Part shown: piece by piece, positions 1 to 5,391 of the stretch | Numbering within the stretch: position 1 is the first letter of the stretch | Layout: each line of letters starts with the position of its first letter | Made by a program: the position numbers and the translations under genes | Source of the DNA: Galactobacter sp. | GTDB taxonomy: Bacteria; Actinomycetota; Actinomycetes; Actinomycetales; Micrococcaceae | Reading direction: 5' to 3' | DNA: 8,504 nt | NCBI GenBank assembly: GCA_022712075.1 | Contig: JALAHE010000295.1 | Span: 1 to 8,504 of the forward strand | The notes under the pieces: model-generated | The model's input: the letters and a program-made list of their open reading frames with translations, nothing else | Databases searched by the model: none | What the model was told of the DNA's origin: nothing

Positions 1-165
1 CCCCCCCCCCGGCGCCCCCCGGCCCGCCGCCCGCTCACCGCGCCCCCCCGCCGTCGCGAACCCCCCGCACACTCACCCCTGTTCACCCCACCGGTCCCCC
101 AACCGCTCGCGCCGGCCCCCCCCCCTGCTGGGGTGTGGGCCTCCTCTCGCGCGTGGAGCCGGGAC
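1..165. other. Non-coding C-rich tract downstream of the dehydrogenase gene
   Basis: No credible gene is visible here. The plus strand carries many C-runs, including ten Cs at 1-10, seven at 43-49, six at 61-66 and ten at 116-125, so the minus-strand transcript leaving the dehydrogenase gene would be full of G-runs. Near the stop codon an imperfect hairpin can be drawn between GGCCTCC (139-145) and GGAGCC (155-160), and a 4-bp CCCC/GGGG stem lies at 122-133. Neither is a convincing intrinsic terminator. The open frame crossing this tract on the minus strand is a low-complexity shadow of the dehydrogenase gene. Confidence 0.6.
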
Positions 166-1023
166 TCAGGCGTCGTAGGTGTAGAAGCCCTTGCCGGTCG
201 CGCGGCCGAGCTCGCCGGCGTCGATCTTTTCCTTGAGCTTGGCGGCCACGGCCTGGTGGGCCGGGTCGGGGTTCGAGGAGGTGATGTTGTACGCCGTAGT
301 CAGGCCCACGACGTCGAACACCTGGAATGGGCCGAGCGGAGCGCCCGTGGCGAGCTTCCACGTCTTGTCGATGGTCTCCGGATCGGCGTAGTCGCCGGCC
401 CACAGGCCCGCGGCGGCGTCCAGCCACGGCACCAGAAGGGAGTTGAGCAGGTACCCAGCCTTCTCCTTCTTGAGCACGATCGGCACCATGCCCATCTCCG
501 CGGCGTACTCCTCGACCTCGCGCTTGGTCTCCTCGGAGGTGGCAGCAACCGGCATGACCTCGGCCGTGTTGTGCTTCCAGATCTCGTTGGCGAAGTGCAG
601 CGCCAGGAACTTCTCCGGGCGATCCGTGGCGTCGACGATGTCGGAGGGCAGGAGCGTGGAGGAGTTGGTCGCGAAGATCGTCTTCTCCGGGGCAACCGCC
701 GAGAGCTTCTCGTAGGTGCCGCGCTTGATCTCAAGCTTCTCCGGGACGGCCTCGATGACGAGGTCGGCGTTCTTGACGGCCTCGGCGAGGTCCGACGTGA
801 ACGTCATGGACTCGAAGGCGGCCTGGGCCTTGCCGCCGGCGGCGCCGTCGACCTCGGCCTCGTAGCGCTTGGCCAGGCCGGCCGCGCGCTCGCGGCCAGC
901 GGCCACGGCGTCGTCGTTGATGTCGTACGCGGTGACCGTCTTGCCGGCGTAGGCCGCCTGGTAGGCGATCTGGGAACCGAGGACGCCGGTGCCGAGAACC
1001 GTGACGTGCGTGATGTTGCTCAT
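166..1023 (-). CDS. 3-hydroxyacyl-CoA dehydrogenase family protein (atypical 3-hydroxybutyryl-CoA dehydrogenase-like)
   Basis: A 285-aa NAD-dependent dehydrogenase, expected to oxidise a 3-hydroxyacyl-CoA (or related 3-hydroxy acid) to the 3-keto compound in the cytoplasm. The length is typical for single-unit 3-hydroxybutyryl-CoA dehydrogenases. An N-terminal Rossmann fold shows the GxGxxG dinucleotide loop at residues 11-16 and an acidic residue, D34, placed to bind the adenosine ribose, which favours NAD over NADP. The family's catalytic residues appear conserved: S122 in the NSS motif (120-122), H143, E155 (12 residues later, the family spacing) and N194. The C-terminal helical domain ends with the usual ATGKGFYTYD motif. 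Oddly, the segment after H143 reads HFANEIWKHNTAEVM instead of the usual HFFNPVPxMxLVE, so the acyl-CoA pocket is probably altered and the true substrate is uncertain. The start is supported by an AGGAG (complement of 1029-1033) five bases upstream. The ATG overlaps the stop of the upstream tetR gene (ATGA), implying one transcript and translational coupling. Confidence 0.88.
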   Translation of the reverse strand: MSNITHVTVLGTGVLGSQIAYQAAYAGKTVTAYDINDDAVAAGRERAAGLAKRYEAEVDGAAGGKAQAAFESMTFTSDLAEAVKNADLVIEAVPEKLEIKRGTYEKLSAVAPEKTIFATNSSTLLPSDIVDATDRPEKFLALHFANEIWKHNTAEVMPVAATSEETKREVEEYAAEMGMVPIVLKKEKAGYLLNSLLVPWLDAAAGLWAGDYADPETIDKTWKLATGAPLGPFQVFDVVGLTTAYNITSSNPDPAHQAVAAKLKEKIDAGELGRATGKGFYTYDA

Positions 1024-1712
1024 CGTGACTCCTGGATGGTGATGGGGTTGTTATTGACGACCTCGGTGCGGGTCAGGGCCCGTACGAGGAGTTCGAATTG
1101 GCCTCGCAGATCCGCGTGGGAGAGCGGAGGGAAGCCGGCGCGGGCGCGGCGCGCCACGCTGAGTTGGATCGCGTCCCAGGCCGCGGAGGCGGCCAGGCGC
1201 CCCTCGCGTTTGAGGGGCTCGACGGCGTGGGGGGCCTTCGCCGCCAGGGCGGCGGCCAGGTCCTTGAAGGGCTCCGCGATGGCCGACTCCCAGCGGCGGG
1301 CGATGCGTTCGCCCTCCGTCAGGTAGTCCCCGCTCATCGTGGGGAAGAGCAGTTCGCGCTGGTAGAGGGCCGCGTTATCCGGGCGGTGCTCGCCGATGGC
1401 CAGCAGGGCGCTGGCGAGCGCGTCGAGGCGGCCGGCGGTATCCAGCGTGGGGAGGGCAGAGGCCTTGGCGAGGCCGTCCTCCAGCGCCGCCTCGAAGCGC
1501 GTGTTCAGCGCCATGACGAGCAGCTCGGTCTTAGAGCAGGCGTAGCGGAACAGGGTGCCCTCGGCGACGTCCGCGCTGCGGGCGATGGCCTGCGTCGTGA
1601 CCTCGGAGAAGGGTGCCTCGTCAAAGAGGGCGGCAGCGGCGTCGGCGATGCGGGCCGCGCGCTCGAGCTTGCCACGTTCGCGGCGGCCCAGCGGCTGGGA
1701 CTGACTGCTCAT
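1020..1712 (-). CDS. TetR/AcrR family transcriptional regulator
   Basis: A 230-aa DNA-binding repressor. The N-terminal TetR domain spans about residues 16-65, with a helix-turn-helix around 37-58 (EVTTQAIARSADVAEGTLFRY) followed by the typical SKTELL helix. The remainder is a helical ligand-binding and dimerisation domain with no recognisable signature, so the inducer is unknown; an acyl-CoA or related metabolite is a guess from the neighbour. An in-frame ATG 16 codons upstream (1758-1760) falls inside the inverted repeats and lacks a ribosome-binding site, whereas the chosen ATG is preceded by AGGAGG with an 8-base spacer, so I use 1712. The gene runs into the dehydrogenase gene with a 4-bp ATGA overlap. 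Its likely operator lies 36-63 bp upstream of the start, which suggests autoregulation of the two-gene operon. The importer operon is divergent. Confidence 0.88.
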   Translation of the reverse strand: MSSQSQPLGRRERGKLERAARIADAAAALFDEAPFSEVTTQAIARSADVAEGTLFRYACSKTELLVMALNTRFEAALEDGLAKASALPTLDTAGRLDALASALLAIGEHRPDNAALYQRELLFPTMSGDYLTEGERIARRWESAIAEPFKDLAAALAAKAPHAVEPLKREGRLAASAAWDAIQLSVARRARAGFPPLSHADLRGQFELLVRALTRTEVVNNNPITIQESR

Positions 1713-1747
1713 GGTCCCTCCCTCCTGATCGTCCTGCGTTGAATTCC

Positions 1748-1775
1748 TGAGTGGACTCATAAATGAGTGTACTCA
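1748..1775. promoter_or_regulatory. Tandem palindromic operator, probably for the adjacent TetR regulator
   Basis: Two copies of TGAGTNNACTCA occur on the same helical face region: TGAGTGGACTCA at 1748-1759 and TGAGTGTACTCA at 1764-1775, 16 bp centre to centre. The second copy has extra flanking symmetry (AA at 1761-1762 opposite TT at 1777-1778). The inner half-sites also form ACTCAT-AA-ATGAGT (1755-1768). Such short-spaced palindromes upstream of a tetR gene are typical binding sites for a pair of TetR dimers. The site lies between the divergent tetR and ABC-importer genes, close to where the tetR promoter must be. I could not assign confident -35 and -10 boxes for tetR. Confidence 0.65.
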
Positions 1776-1834
1776 CTTTTTGGGAAAAGGCACCTGTCTC
1801 CTCTCTCACACCCGCGTGCGCGCGAGGCGCGGGG

Positions 1835-1840
1835 TAGCGT
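1835..1840 (+). promoter_or_regulatory. Candidate -10 element giving a leaderless transcript of the importer operon
   Basis: TAGCGT matches the actinobacterial TANNNT pattern and ends seven bases before the GTG start at 1848, which is the spacing expected if transcription begins at the start codon itself. The importer gene has no good Shine-Dalgarno sequence, which agrees with a leaderless message. No clear -35 box is visible at 1812-1817. Confidence 0.35.
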
Positions 1841-1847
1841 GGGCGCC

Positions 1848-2675
1848 GTGATCGAGTTCCAGCACGTGGGCAAGGACTATCCGGATGGCACGCGCGCCGT
1901 CGGAGACGTATCGCTGAGCGTCGAGGCGGGGAGCTGCACCGTGCTGGTGGGCTCCAGCGGCAGCGGCAAGACCACGCTGCTGCGCATGGTCAACCGGATG
2001 GTGGACCCGAGCCGCGGGCGCGTGCTCGTGGACGGCCAGGACGTGCAGCAGGCCAACCCGGTTCAGCTGCGGCGCCAGATCGGCTACGTCATGCAGGGCT
2101 CGGGCCTGCTCCCGCACCGCACCGTGCTGAGTAACGTGGAGACGGTGCCGCTGCTGCGGGGGGAGGGCAAGCAAGAAGCACGCAGGCGCGCCCTGCTGCA
2201 GCTTGAGCGCGTGGGCCTGGATCCCCTCAGCTTCTCCCGCTACCCGGTGCAGCTCTCCGGCGGCCAGCAGCAGCGCGTGGGCGTGGCCCGCGCGCTCGCC
2301 TCCGACCCCGACGTGCTGCTCATGGACGAGCCCTTCGGCGCCGTAGACCCGCTCGTGCGCGCCGAGCTCCAGGCCCAGCTGCGCGCCCTGCAGGACGAGC
2401 TCAAGAAGACCATCCTGTTTGTCACCCATGACATGGACGAGGCGCTGCTCCTGGCGGACAGGATTGTGGTGCTGCGCCCCGGCGGCGAGATCGCGCAGGA
2501 CGCCACGCCCGAGGAGATCGTCTCCCACCCCGCCGACGACTTTGTGCGCGGCTTCCTGGGGCTGGACAGCGCCCAGCGCACGCTGCGCCTGCAGGCCGGC
2601 GAGGCCGGCGACGTGGTCCTGGACCGCTTCGGGCGGCCGCTGGGCGTGGTGCCGCGCGCGGACCGGGAGTCCTGA
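1848..2675 (+). CDS. Osmoprotectant-type ABC transporter ATP-binding protein (OpuCA/ProV/OsmV-like)
   Basis: A 275-aa ATPase that would power uptake of a small solute such as glycine betaine, choline or a related compound from the cytoplasmic face of the membrane. All ABC motifs are present: Walker A GSSGSGKT (35-42), Q-loop Q83, signature LSGGQ (136-140) followed by QQR, Walker B VLLMDEP (156-162) with catalytic E161, D-loop around 164-168, and switch H194 in THDMDEA. The sequence YVMQGSGLLPHRTV is typical of the quaternary-amine importer subfamily. After about residue 240 there is only a 35-aa tail, so the paired CBS domains found in OpuCA (around 380 aa) are absent. The start was placed at the GTG at 1848, where homology begins with IEFQHVGK; an upstream in-frame GTG at 1767 overlaps the operator and would add unrelated residues. 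It is the first gene of a four-gene operon, and its stop is three bases before the next GTG. Confidence 0.9.
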   Translation: MIEFQHVGKDYPDGTRAVGDVSLSVEAGSCTVLVGSSGSGKTTLLRMVNRMVDPSRGRVLVDGQDVQQANPVQLRRQIGYVMQGSGLLPHRTVLSNVETVPLLRGEGKQEARRRALLQLERVGLDPLSFSRYPVQLSGGQQQRVGVARALASDPDVLLMDEPFGAVDPLVRAELQAQLRALQDELKKTILFVTHDMDEALLLADRIVVLRPGGEIAQDATPEEIVSHPADDFVRGFLGLDSAQRTLRLQAGEAGDVVLDRFGRPLGVVPRADRES

Positions 2676-2678
2676 ATC

Positions 2679-3323
2679 GTGCAATGGATCCTCGCCAACG
2701 CGCCGCTGCTGTGGCAGCGCACGCTCGAACACCTCGCGCTCGCCGCGCCCGCCGTACTACTGGCGCTGCTCGTCTCGCTGCCGCTTGGCTGGCTCGCCGC
2801 GCGGTACGGCGCGTCCCGCTGGCTGCTCGTCTCCGGGACGGGGTTGCTCTACGCGATCCCCTCGCTCCCGCTCTTCGTGATGCTCCCGGCCATCCTCGGC
2901 ACGGGGCTGCGCAGCCCCGTCAACGTGGTGGTGGCGCTGACGCTCTACGGCGTGGCGCTCATGGTGCGCTCCGTGAGCGACGCCCTGCGCGCCGTGGACC
3001 CCACGGTCCTGGACGCGGCCAAGGCCCAAGGCATGGGCGGGTGGCGCCTCACCTTTGGGGTGCAGCTTCCGCTGGCCATTCCGGCGCTGACCGCTGGCTG
3101 GCGGGTGGTGGCCGTCTCGACCGTCTCGCTCGTGACCGTGTCCGGCGTGCTCGGCCTGCCCTCGCTCGGACTGCTCTTTGTTGATGGCTTCCAGCGGGGG
3201 ATCACGGAGGAGATCGTCGCGGGCCTGGTGCTGACCGTGATCCTGGCCGTGGTCCTCGATCAGCTCATCAGCCTGCTCGGCCGGGCGCTGACCCCCTGGG
3301 CCCGACGGGCGGTGGCGGCGTGA
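2679..3323 (+). CDS. Osmoprotectant-type ABC transporter permease (OpuCB/ProW-like), first copy
   Basis: A 214-aa inner-membrane permease forming half of the translocation channel of the importer. Hydrophobic segments lie at about residues 17-40, 49-72, 80-96, 133-157 and 180-200, the usual five-to-six-helix layout of small type-I permeases. The cytoplasmic EAA loop that docks on the ATPase is clear at about 112-131 (DAAKAQGMGGWRLTFGVQLP). LYAIPSLPLFVMLP (57-70) is typical of the OpuCB/CD group. The GTG start is preceded by GGGAG (2665-2669), which lies inside the end of the ATPase gene. The stop overlaps the start of the second permease gene by four bases (GTGA), so the two permeases are probably translated together and pair as a heterodimer. 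Confidence 0.88.
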   Translation: MQWILANAPLLWQRTLEHLALAAPAVLLALLVSLPLGWLAARYGASRWLLVSGTGLLYAIPSLPLFVMLPAILGTGLRSPVNVVVALTLYGVALMVRSVSDALRAVDPTVLDAAKAQGMGGWRLTFGVQLPLAIPALTAGWRVVAVSTVSLVTVSGVLGLPSLGLLFVDGFQRGITEEIVAGLVLTVILAVVLDQLISLLGRALTPWARRAVAA

Positions 3324-3976
3324 ACCTCTTCGCTCAGGCCCTCGCGTGGGTGTTTGATCCCGCCAACTGGTCCGGCCCGGACGGGCTCGGCGTGCGCCTC
3401 ACCGAACACCTCGGCTACACCGCCCTCATCCTCGCCATCTCCGCCCTCATCGGCATCCCGCTCGGCTACCTCGTGGGGCATACGGGGCGCGGGCGCAACC
3501 TCGTGGTGCTGCTCTCCGGCGCCGCCCGCGCGCTTCCCTCCCTGGGCCTCGTCACGCTGCTGGCCCTGTGGTGGGGGCTGGGGCTGCCAGCGCCCGTCGT
3601 GGCGCTCGTGGTGCTGGCCCTGCCGCCCATCCTCGCCGGCGCCTACGCCGGCGTGGACGCCGTCCCGCGCACCGTCACCGACGCGGCCAAGGCCCAGGGC
3701 ATGAGCCCCCTGCAGGTCCTCACCAAGGTGGAGGCCCCGCTGGGTCTCGGCCTGCTCATGGGAGGGGTGCGCTCGGCGACCCTGCAGGTCGTCTCGACCG
3801 TCATGCTGGCCGCCTACGTCAGCGCGGGCGGCCTGGGCCGCCCGCTCTTCCTTGGCTTGAAGACGCAGGATTACCCCATGATGCTCGGCGCCTCCTTGGT
3901 GACCATCGCGCTGGCCTTGGTGCTCGACGTCGTTCTGGCCGGCTTCCAGCGCTGGTTCGTCCGCCGGGGCAGGTGA
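3320..3976 (+). CDS. Osmoprotectant-type ABC transporter permease (OpuCD/ProW-like), second copy
   Basis: A 218-aa membrane permease, the second half of the channel. Hydrophobic stretches at about 31-52, 60-90, 91-111, 141-169 and 187-208 indicate five or six helices, and the EAA loop at 121-140 (DAAKAQGMSPLQVLTKVEAP) is nearly the same as in the preceding permease, so the two are paralogues. ARALPSLGLVTL (69-80) is characteristic of the family. The extra N-terminal stretch FDPANWSGPDGLGVRLTEHL is common in the second permease of actinobacterial clusters of this kind. The GTG start overlaps the previous stop codon. Seventy-one bases separate the stop from the binding-protein gene and hold a promoter candidate and a hairpin. 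Confidence 0.87.
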   Translation: MNLFAQALAWVFDPANWSGPDGLGVRLTEHLGYTALILAISALIGIPLGYLVGHTGRGRNLVVLLSGAARALPSLGLVTLLALWWGLGLPAPVVALVVLALPPILAGAYAGVDAVPRTVTDAAKAQGMSPLQVLTKVEAPLGLGLLMGGVRSATLQVVSTVMLAAYVSAGGLGRPLFLGLKTQDYPMMLGASLVTIALALVLDVVLAGFQRWFVRRGR

Positions 3977-4001
3977 CGCTGTCGGGGAAGCGGGTTAGGG
4001 T
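3973..4001 (+). promoter_or_regulatory. Candidate promoter for the binding-protein gene
   Basis: A -35-like GTGACG (3973-3978, four of six matches to TTGACA) and a -10-like TAGGGT (3996-4001, TANNNT) are separated by exactly 17 bases. It lies immediately after the second permease, 47 bp before the binding-protein ATG. An internal promoter would allow the binding protein to be made in excess over the membrane complex. Confidence 0.35.
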
Positions 4002-4007
4002 TGCAAC

Positions 4008-4024
4008 GCCCCGGATCCCGGGGC
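4008..4024 (+). other. Short hairpin between permease and binding-protein genes
   Basis: GCCCCGG and CCGGGGC form a perfect 7-bp stem with a 3-base loop (ATC). No U-run follows, so it is unlikely to be a full terminator. It may protect the downstream message or reduce read-through, or it may simply be the 5' end of the transcript from the promoter just upstream. Confidence 0.4.
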
Positions 4025-4047
4025 CTTGCCGGACGAGGAGAGTCGCC

Positions 4048-4992
4048 ATGCGCACATTCATCCATTCATCCCTCACCGCCACCCGACGCCGCGTGCTTGC
4101 CGCCGGCGGCGCCGCCGTTCTGGCCCTCACCCTGGGCGCGTGCGGCTCCTCTGACCCGCTCGCGTCGCAGAGCTCTTCCGGCGCCGGAGGCACCGGCGCG
4201 CTCGTGGTGGGCTCGCAGCAGTACTACTCGAACGAGATCGTGGCCGAGCTCTACGCCCAGTCGCTCGAGAAGGCGGGCTTCAGCGTCACGCGCCAGTACC
4301 AAATCGGCCAGCGCGAGGTGTACATGGATCAGGTCAAGGCGGGCAAGATCGACGTCTTCCCCGAGTACACGGGAAACCTCCTGCAGTACCTGGACAAGTC
4401 CGCCACGGCCACCGATCCGGCGGAGGTGCTGACGGCCCTGCGCAAGGCGCTGCCGAGCGGCCTCAGCGCGCTGGAGCCCGCGGCCGCCACCGACCAGGAC
4501 AGCTTCAACGTCACCAAGGCCACGGCGGATCAGTACGGGCTCAAGACCATCGCCGACCTCTCCAAGCTGCCGCAGCCGGTCAAAATCGCCGGCAACTCGG
4601 AGCTGGCCACGCGCCCCTACGGCCCGGAGGGGCTCAAGTCCGCCTACGACGTGCAGGCGGAGATCTCGCCCGTGGAGGACGGCGGCGGCCCGCTCACGGT
4701 CAAGGCCCTGAAGGACGGCTCGGTGCCCGTGGCCGATCTGTACTCCGCGAGCCCCGCCATCGCCACGGAGGGCTTCGTGACCCTCGAGGATCCAAAGCAC
4801 CTTGTGCTGCCGCAGAACGTCGTGGCGCTCGCCTCCTCCAAGGTGGACGACAAGGCCAAGGCGGCCATCGACGCCGTCAACGCCAAGCTCAGCACGGAGG
4901 CGCTCGTGGAGCTCAACCGCAAGAGCGTGGACGAGAAGGCAAGCAGCGCGGCGCTGGCCAAGGAGTGGCTCACGCAGCAGGGCTTGCTCTGA
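4048..4992 (+). CDS. Osmoprotectant-type ABC transporter substrate-binding lipoprotein (OpuCC/ProX/OsmF-like)
   Basis: A 314-aa extracellular solute receptor that delivers ligand to the two permeases encoded just upstream. The signal peptide (1-31) ends in the lipobox LGAC, with C32 as the lipidated residue, followed by a Ser/Gly-rich linker (about 33-50). The mature part begins VVGSQQYYSNEIVAELY (53-69) and contains IDVFPEYTGNLLQYL (101-115), the hallmark of the OpuAC/ProX fold; tyrosines Y59 and Y60 lie where family members use aromatic residues to cage quaternary ammonium groups. The substrate is inferred, not shown. TRRRVLA (12-18) resembles a twin-arginine motif, so export through Tat is possible. 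The start is fixed by GAGGAG (4035-4040) seven bases before the ATG; the open frame extends far upstream, but only as a shadow of the permease. It is the last gene of the importer operon, followed by a hairpin. Confidence 0.9.
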   Translation: MRTFIHSSLTATRRRVLAAGGAAVLALTLGACGSSDPLASQSSSGAGGTGALVVGSQQYYSNEIVAELYAQSLEKAGFSVTRQYQIGQREVYMDQVKAGKIDVFPEYTGNLLQYLDKSATATDPAEVLTALRKALPSGLSALEPAAATDQDSFNVTKATADQYGLKTIADLSKLPQPVKIAGNSELATRPYGPEGLKSAYDVQAEISPVEDGGGPLTVKALKDGSVPVADLYSASPAIATEGFVTLEDPKHLVLPQNVVALASSKVDDKAKAAIDAVNAKLSTEALVELNRKSVDEKASSAALAKEWLTQQGLL

Positions 4993-5000
4993 CCCGCTGG

Positions 5001-5025
5001 CCCCGGCGCGTCACCCGCGCCGGGG
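5001..5025 (+). terminator. Hairpin after the importer operon
   Basis: A perfect 10-bp GC-rich stem (5001-5010 with 5016-5025) and a 5-base loop lie nine bases after the binding-protein stop. The downstream GATTT is only weakly U-rich, as is common for actinobacterial terminators. Confidence 0.65.
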
Positions 5026-5035
5026 AGGTGCCGAT

Positions 5036-5064
5036 TTGGAAGTGTGAGCGAGACCGGATAAACT
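5036..5064 (+). promoter_or_regulatory. Candidate promoter of tRNA-Val
   Basis: TTGGAA (5036-5041) and TAAACT (5059-5064) are separated by 17 bases, each with four of six matches to the sigma-70-type consensus. Transcription would start near 5071, about 24 bases before the tRNA. A small hairpin (CCGAA 5076-5080 with TTCGG 5085-5089) would be in the 5' leader. Confidence 0.5.
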
Positions 5065-5094
5065 TTTCGAGTACGCCGAATCACTTCGGTTCGT

Positions 5095-5168
5095 GGATCT
5101 TTAGCTCAGTTGGTTAGAGCGTTCGCTTCACACGCGAGAGGTCGCTGGTTCGAGTCCAGTAAGATCCA
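5095..5168 (+). tRNA. tRNA-Val (anticodon CAC)
   Basis: A complete cloverleaf can be drawn: a perfect 7-bp acceptor stem GGATCTT/AAGATCC (5095-5101, 5161-5167), D stem GCTC/GAGC (5104-5107, 5117-5120) with AGTTGGTTA loop, anticodon stem TTCGC/GCGAG (5122-5126, 5134-5138), loop TTCACAC with anticodon CAC at 5129-5131, 5-base variable loop, and T stem GCTGG/CCAGT with TTCGAGT loop. The discriminator is A5168. CCA is not encoded. CAC reads the GUG valine codon, which is heavily used in such GC-rich genomes. Confidence 0.95.
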
Positions 5169-5182
5169 CTATCGCACCCTGC

Positions 5183-5217
5183 ACGAAGGACCCGCTCCAT
5201 TGGAGCGGGTCCTTCGT
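5183..5217 (+). terminator. Strong hairpin terminator after tRNA-Val
   Basis: Arms at 5183-5199 and 5201-5217 are perfectly complementary around T5200, giving a 16-bp stem with a 3-base loop, 14 bases after the tRNA. It is followed by CGTTGTGTG, which is only mildly T-rich. Confidence 0.8.
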
Positions 5218-5267
5218 CGTTGTGTGCTGCGTGTTGTGCGTCGTGAGCCGTGCCCCTCCGGCCCCTC

Positions 5268-5332
5268 GTCTTCCGCACTTTTCGTTGAATCCCGTACGGA
5301 TTGAGCGGGATTCAACGAAAAGTGCGGGAGAC
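5268..5332. repeat. Long inverted repeat (27-nt arms) between convergent genes
   Basis: The left arm 5268-5294 pairs with the right arm 5306-5332; 22 bp (5273-5294 with 5306-5327) are perfect, and the outer part adds four more Watson-Crick pairs and one T-G. The loop is 11 bases (5295-5305). The arms contain TTTTCG and GAATCCCG, less GC-rich than the surroundings. It could be a bidirectional terminator for tRNA-Val and the convergent oxidoreductase gene, or a copy of a dispersed palindromic element. No transposase or target-site duplication is visible. Confidence 0.75.
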
Positions 5333-5334
5333 AG

Positions 5335-5378
5335 AGGTGCCCGACGGCGCGGGGCGGGGTGTGCGACGTCGGGCACCT
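5335..5378 (-). terminator. Inverted repeat downstream of the oxidoreductase gene, probable terminator
   Basis: Perfect 12-bp arms at 5335-5346 and 5367-5378 enclose a 20-base GC-rich loop, 13 bases beyond the stop of the minus-strand oxidoreductase gene. No U-run follows, but the position suits a terminator or 3'-end stabiliser for that transcript. It is only two bases from the preceding long inverted repeat. Confidence 0.55.
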
Positions 5379-5391
5379 GGGAAGTGGGGGC

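Noticed and set aside
83..427. Minus-strand open frame running into the C-rich tract
   Set aside because: Arg/Pro-rich low-complexity product overlapping the dehydrogenase gene in another frame, without homology or ribosome-binding site.
133..1326. Long plus-strand open frame (397 aa) opposite the dehydrogenase and tetR genes
   Set aside because: Its sequence is Gly/Arg/Leu-rich with no domain; it is the antisense of two clearly recognised genes, as expected at this GC content.
1713..1760. Upstream ATG for tetR adding 16 residues
   Set aside because: It falls inside the inverted repeats and lacks a Shine-Dalgarno, while the ATG at 1712 has AGGAGG at good spacing.
1767..1847. Upstream GTG for the importer ATPase gene
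   Set aside because: It overlaps the operator, and the added 27 residues do not resemble ABC ATPases, whose homology begins at 1848.
3568..4047. Possible N-terminal extension of the binding protein through the permease gene
   Set aside because: The upstream part is an out-of-frame shadow of the permease; the signal peptide and GAGGAG place the start at 4048.
5268..5332. Insertion-sequence remnant based on the long inverted repeat
   Set aside because: Only 11 bases lie between the arms, with no transposase fragment or flanking direct repeat, so I list it as an unclassified repeat.
5095..5378. tRNA-Val 3' end as an attachment site of an integrated element
   Set aside because: No integrase, no second copy of the tRNA 3' end in the window, and only ordinary metabolic genes follow.
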